From QVMG01 sp032073245 (GTDB lineage Bacteria > Bacteroidota > Bacteroidia > Bacteroidales > Tannerellaceae), in assembly GCA_032073245.1 (NCBI GenBank), contig DAMANX010000003.1, positions 1 to 64,000 of the forward strand: a DNA stretch of 64,000 nucleotides, given 5' to 3'. Below, piece by piece: positions 61,025 to 64,000 of the stretch. Positions within the stretch are counted from its first letter, which is position 1. Each line of letters begins with the position of its first letter. The position numbers and the translations under genes were made by a program. Under the pieces are notes generated by a model. That model searched no databases, had not been told where the DNA came from, and saw only the letters and a list, made by a program, of their open reading frames with translations.

Positions 61025-62626
61025 ATGAAGAAAATGGTATTCACCCTGCTTATTGCGGTGGTGGCCTTTGCCTCAGCCGGGGCTCAGAATAGGAGCAACA
61101 ATGATGCGCGAAAATTGCAGATGGCTCTTTACGCGATAACTAATTTATATGTAGATCCTACTGATGAGGGTAAACTGGTTGAAGATGCAATCACCGGTAT
61201 GCTGGAAAAGCTCGATCCTCACTCCAATTATATGGATCCGGAAGAAACAAAGGAGATGACCGAGCCATTACAGGGTAACTTTGATGGGATCGGTATCCAG
61301 TTCAATATGTTGACGGACACTTTATATGTGATTCAGGTAATCCCCGGAGGTCCTTCCGAAAAGGTTGGTATGATCGCGGGTGACCGTATCATTCAGGTAA
61401 ATGATTCTGTTATAGCTGGAGTAAAGATGAAGACAACGGATATAATGAAACGTTTACGTGGACCTAAAGGAACAGAAGTAAGTGTGAAAGTGAAACGTGG
61501 ACGTAGCCCTGAATTACTTGAATTTAAAATTACACGAGGTAAAATTCCTGTATATAGCCTTGATGCTGCTTATATAATAGACAAGACGACCGGTTATATC
61601 AAACTGAACCGTTTTGCGGCTTCTACAGCAGAAGAGTTTCGCGAAGCATTCTCTAAGTTACAGAAAAAGGGAATGAAAAACCTGGTACTAGATTTGCAAG
61701 GAAACGGTGGAGGTTATCTTAATATTGCTATTGACCTGGCAGATGAGTTTCTGGATAAAGGAAAACTGATTGTTTACACAGAAGGCAGCAAGCAACCACG
61801 TGAAGAAGCTGTTGCTACTGCAAAAGGAGGATTTGAACAAGGCCGATTGGTTGTTCTTGTAGATGAAGCATCTGCTTCTGCCAGTGAGATTGTTGCAGGA
61901 GCAATTCAAGACTGGGATCGGGGTGTTATTGTCGGCCGCCGTACGTTTGGTAAAGGATTGGTACAAAAACCTATTCCACTGCCTGATGGTTCGATGATCC
62001 GCCTTACCGTATCACGTTATTATACCCCGAATGGACGCTCTATACAGAAACCTTATGAGAGTGGGAATATGGAAAGTTATCAACATGAATTGATCGATCG
62101 TTATAACCGGGGTGAGTTAATCAGCGCCGACAGTATCCATTTCCCCGATTCAATGAAATATAATACATTGACTACAAACCGGATTGTATATGGTGGAGGT
62201 GGCATCATGCCAGACGTATTTATTCCTATAGATACAACCCGCTATACGGATTACCACCGCAAATTAGCGTCTAACGGTATAATCAACCGCGCGACCATGA
62301 ACTATGTGGATCAGCATCGTTCAGAGATTACATCGAATTACAATACATTCGAGAAATATAAACAGGGCTTTCAGGTTTCTGATGCTTTCTTACAAGAACT
62401 GATTGATTTGGGAACAGCAGAAGATATTACCTTTAATGAAGAGCAATACCTGACTTCAAAACCATTGATTACTCTTCAATTAAAAGCACTTGTTGCCCGT
62501 GATGTCTACGATATGAACGAATATTTCCAGATTATCAATGACGAGAATGACAGCTTAAAAGAAGCACTACGAATTATAAACAATGCTCAGGCATACAATA
62601 AAGAGCTGGGAATAACTACGAATTAA
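61025..62626 (+). CDS. S41-family carboxyl-terminal processing peptidase
   Basis: 533 residues with a signal peptide (1-20), so periplasmic. The PDZ domain (about 85-170) has IGIQFNMLTDTLYVIQVIPG and GDRIIQVND. The S41 catalytic core has the Ser in DEASASASEIVAGAIQDW and the Lys in GRRTFGKGLVQKP, the Ser-Lys dyad of CtpA/Tsp proteases. Such proteases trim or degrade envelope proteins. It is 19 bp after coaD, in the same operon. Confidence 0.92.
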   Translation: MKKMVFTLLIAVVAFASAGAQNRSNNDARKLQMALYAITNLYVDPTDEGKLVEDAITGMLEKLDPHSNYMDPEETKEMTEPLQGNFDGIGIQFNMLTDTLYVIQVIPGGPSEKVGMIAGDRIIQVNDSVIAGVKMKTTDIMKRLRGPKGTEVSVKVKRGRSPELLEFKITRGKIPVYSLDAAYIIDKTTGYIKLNRFAASTAEEFREAFSKLQKKGMKNLVLDLQGNGGGYLNIAIDLADEFLDKGKLIVYTEGSKQPREEAVATAKGGFEQGRLVVLVDEASASASEIVAGAIQDWDRGVIVGRRTFGKGLVQKPIPLPDGSMIRLTVSRYYTPNGRSIQKPYESGNMESYQHELIDRYNRGELISADSIHFPDSMKYNTLTTNRIVYGGGGIMPDVFIPIDTTRYTDYHRKLASNGIINRATMNYVDQHRSEITSNYNTFEKYKQGFQVSDAFLQELIDLGTAEDITFNEEQYLTSKPLITLQLKALVARDVYDMNEYFQIINDENDSLKEALRIINNAQAYNKELGITTN

Positions 62627-62656
62627 AAATTATGAATCGGAGATCGGCCTTAGCCA

Positions 62657-62736
62657 ATTACGAATTCAGCTATTTCATCCATAATTCGTAATTCGCATGG
62701 GCTTTCATTCGTAATTTTAATTCGCAATTCGTAATT
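62657..62736. repeat. Four copies of ATTCGTAATT in an intergenic region
   Basis: ATTCGTAATT occurs at 62684, 62707 and 62727, and inverted (ATTACGAATT) at 62657. The spacings are irregular (27, 23 and 20 bp). Fragments of this kind are scattered through Bacteroidales intergenic DNA. No function can be read. Confidence 0.6.
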
Positions 62737-62741
62737 GAAAT

Positions 62742-63272
62742 ATGTTTTGGACACTTTTCTTTACCTTCGTTAAGATCGGTACTTTCACTATTGGGGGTGG
62801 TTATGCTATGCTCCCATTGATTGAGAGAGAAGTTGTGGATAAAGGATGGTTATCACAAAAAGACTTTATCGATCTTTTCTCTGTTGCTCAATCTCTGCCT
62901 GGAATATTTGCGGTGAATATCTCCATCTTTGTGGGATATAAACTTAAGAAATTGCCTGGGAGTATTGTATGTGCTTTAGGTACTATTCTTCCTTCCTTTT
63001 TTATCATTCTTATTATTGCTCTGTTCTTCACTCAGATCTCAGATAATATTTGGGTGGAAAAGATATTTAAAGGAATACGCCCGGCAGTAGTGGCATTGAT
63101 CGCCGTTCCGGTTATTACAACAGCCCGTACTCTCAAATTAAGTTATAAAGTAATCATCATTCCAATAATTGCAGCCTTATTGATTTGGTTGGGAGGTATT
63201 TCTCCCATCTGGATTGTTGTGGGTGCTATATTAGGGGGATTAGGTTATACATTTATATTAAAGAAGCGCTGA
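62742..63272 (+). CDS. Half-size chromate transporter (first of a pair)
   Basis: 176 residues, one CHR domain. The signature GTFTIGGGYAMLPLIEREVV is near the N-terminus and SLPGIFAVNISIFVGYKL follows. About five or six hydrophobic helices. Short-chain CHR proteins work as pairs encoded in tandem, like the next gene, and form the equivalent of one full-length ChrA. Chromate export is the named function; the physiological anion in a gut anaerobe may differ. Confidence 0.9.
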   Translation: MFWTLFFTFVKIGTFTIGGGYAMLPLIEREVVDKGWLSQKDFIDLFSVAQSLPGIFAVNISIFVGYKLKKLPGSIVCALGTILPSFFIILIIALFFTQISDNIWVEKIFKGIRPAVVALIAVPVITTARTLKLSYKVIIIPIIAALLIWLGGISPIWIVVGAILGGLGYTFILKKR

Positions 63273-63273
63273 T

Positions 63274-63825
63274 ATGATCTGGTTGGAACTCTTTTATGTC
63301 TATATAAAAATCGGGATCTTCGGGTTTGGAGGCGGGTATGCCATGCTTTCACTTATTCAGGCAGAAGTAGTTGATAAATACAATTGGATATCCCTTCAGG
63401 AATTTACAGATATTGTCGCCATCTCTCAAATGACACCCGGGCCAATTGGTATCAATAGTGCTACTTATATTGGTTTTACGGCCATTCATAATGCGGGTTA
63501 CTCCACCGGTATGAGTATTCTGGGTGCCGGCTTGGCCACCTTTGCTGTCTGCCTGCCTTCTTTTATTCTGGTATTAATTATTTCTTATTACTTTACACGT
63601 GTAAAAAACAATAAATATGTTGAGGCTGCCTTTTCCGGCCTTCGTCCAGTGACTGTAGGTTTGATAGCTGCCGCTGCATTGATGTTGATGAATACCGAAA
63701 ACTTCATCGACTATAAAAGTTATTTTATTTTCGGCGCTGCTTTTCTACTTACATGGAAACTGAAAGTCCATCCTATTTTAATGATTGTATTAGCCGGGGC
63801 TGCGGGATTAGTTCTTTATTGGTAA
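63274..63825 (+). CDS. Half-size chromate transporter (second of a pair)
   Basis: 183 residues, one CHR domain, homologous to the gene before it: GIFGFGGGYAMLSLIQAEVV and SQMTPGPIGINSATYIGF. It starts one base after that gene's stop. The two chains are expected to insert with opposite topology and function together. Confidence 0.9.
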   Translation: MIWLELFYVYIKIGIFGFGGGYAMLSLIQAEVVDKYNWISLQEFTDIVAISQMTPGPIGINSATYIGFTAIHNAGYSTGMSILGAGLATFAVCLPSFILVLIISYYFTRVKNNKYVEAAFSGLRPVTVGLIAAAALMLMNTENFIDYKSYFIFGAAFLLTWKLKVHPILMIVLAGAAGLVLYW

Positions 63826-63860
63826 GAGCAAACTTAGATTATAACATTACTATTGATTTA

Positions 63861-63886
63861 TGATCATATTTGGTTAAATATGATCA
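63861..63886. terminator. Perfect hairpin after the chromate transporter pair
   Basis: TGATCATATTT (63861-63871) pairs perfectly with AAATATGATCA (63876-63886) around the loop GGTT. It lies 35 bp after the last stop. No T-run follows, so a terminator role is likely but not certain. Confidence 0.5.
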
Positions 63887-63938
63887 ATATAGACTAAGGA
63901 AAGAACAATATTTATCCCTAAAAATGAAAAAAAAGCAG

Positions 63939-63946
63939 TATGTTTG
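63939..63946 (+). promoter_or_regulatory. -7 element upstream of the gene at the window edge
   Basis: TATGTTTG matches TAnnTTTG and lies 25 bp before an ATG at 63972. It overlaps a 14-bp perfect palindrome, TGTTTGCGCAAACA (63941-63954), which could be an operator. Confidence 0.4.
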
Positions 63947-63971
63947 CGCAAACACATTTTAATACCAATTT

Positions 63972-64000
63972 ATGAGAACGTATTTATACACGATTGTATT
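63972..64000 (+). CDS. Start of a gene cut by the window edge
   Basis: ATG at 63972 opens a frame beginning MRTYLYTIV that runs off the end of the window. A promoter-like element precedes it. The basic and hydrophobic start could be a signal peptide. Nothing more can be said. Confidence 0.3.

Overview
The window looks like chromosome of a Bacteroidales gut bacterium. Parabacteroides-like is my guess; the order is much safer than the genus. Evidence: SusC/SusD pairs, two one-piece hybrid two-component regulators, a cytochrome b/flavoprotein/iron-sulfur fumarate reductase-type operon, DUF6266- and DUF4838-type proteins, and many promoters of the Bacteroidetes form TAnnTTTG.

Layout. 0-2 kb: a LiaF-like membrane protein and a membrane LytTR regulator in one operon. 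2-20.7 kb: a glycan-use region with a secreted GH2 beta-galactosidase, a DUF6266-like gene, then a minus-strand polysaccharide utilisation operon (SusC, SusD, GH16-like lipoprotein, DUF4838 lipoprotein, arylsulfotransferase-like lipoprotein) and its divergent hybrid regulator. 20.7-24.2 kb: sdhCAB. 24.7-28.7 kb: a second, orphan hybrid regulator.

28.7-51.9 kb is accessory DNA with at least two layers. The left layer (28.7-37.9 kb) has a type I restriction locus (hsdR, hsdM) without a visible hsdS. An EVE-domain protein with a nuclease-like C-terminus sits where hsdS might be expected, and an ATPase-tail-like fragment lies between hsdR and hsdM. The locus is bracketed by decayed copies of a fic gene and an MNT-HEPN nucleotidyltransferase gene. 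An HU-like gene and a three-gene HipBST-type toxin-antitoxin operon follow. The right layer is a 13.8-kb integrative mobilizable element (37973-51783), bounded by a 13-bp direct repeat of the 3' end of tRNA-Leu(TAG). It carries intact fic, a complete type II CBASS (patatin phospholipase, CD-NTase, Cap2 E1-E2, Cap3 JAMM protease), intact MNT-HEPN, a SymE-like toxin, mobilization genes with a candidate oriT, two HTH proteins, a RhuM-Fic protein and a tyrosine integrase next to the tRNA.

51.9-64 kb is housekeeping: parC and rnr on the minus strand, then an acetyltransferase, parE, coaD, an S41 protease and two half-size chromate transporters on the plus strand.

Three observations stand out. (1) Two unrelated intergenic regions (24439-24514 and 57277-57352) each hold exactly four 10-bp palindromes at an exact 22-bp period, 76 bp in all, with different palindrome sequences. 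(2) The same pair of genes, fic on one side and MNT-HEPN on the other, brackets both the restriction locus (as remnants) and the CBASS operon (intact), as if both cassettes use one kind of slot. (3) The CBASS operon sits in a mobilizable element whose att repeats, candidate integrase arm sites and candidate oriT can be read directly.
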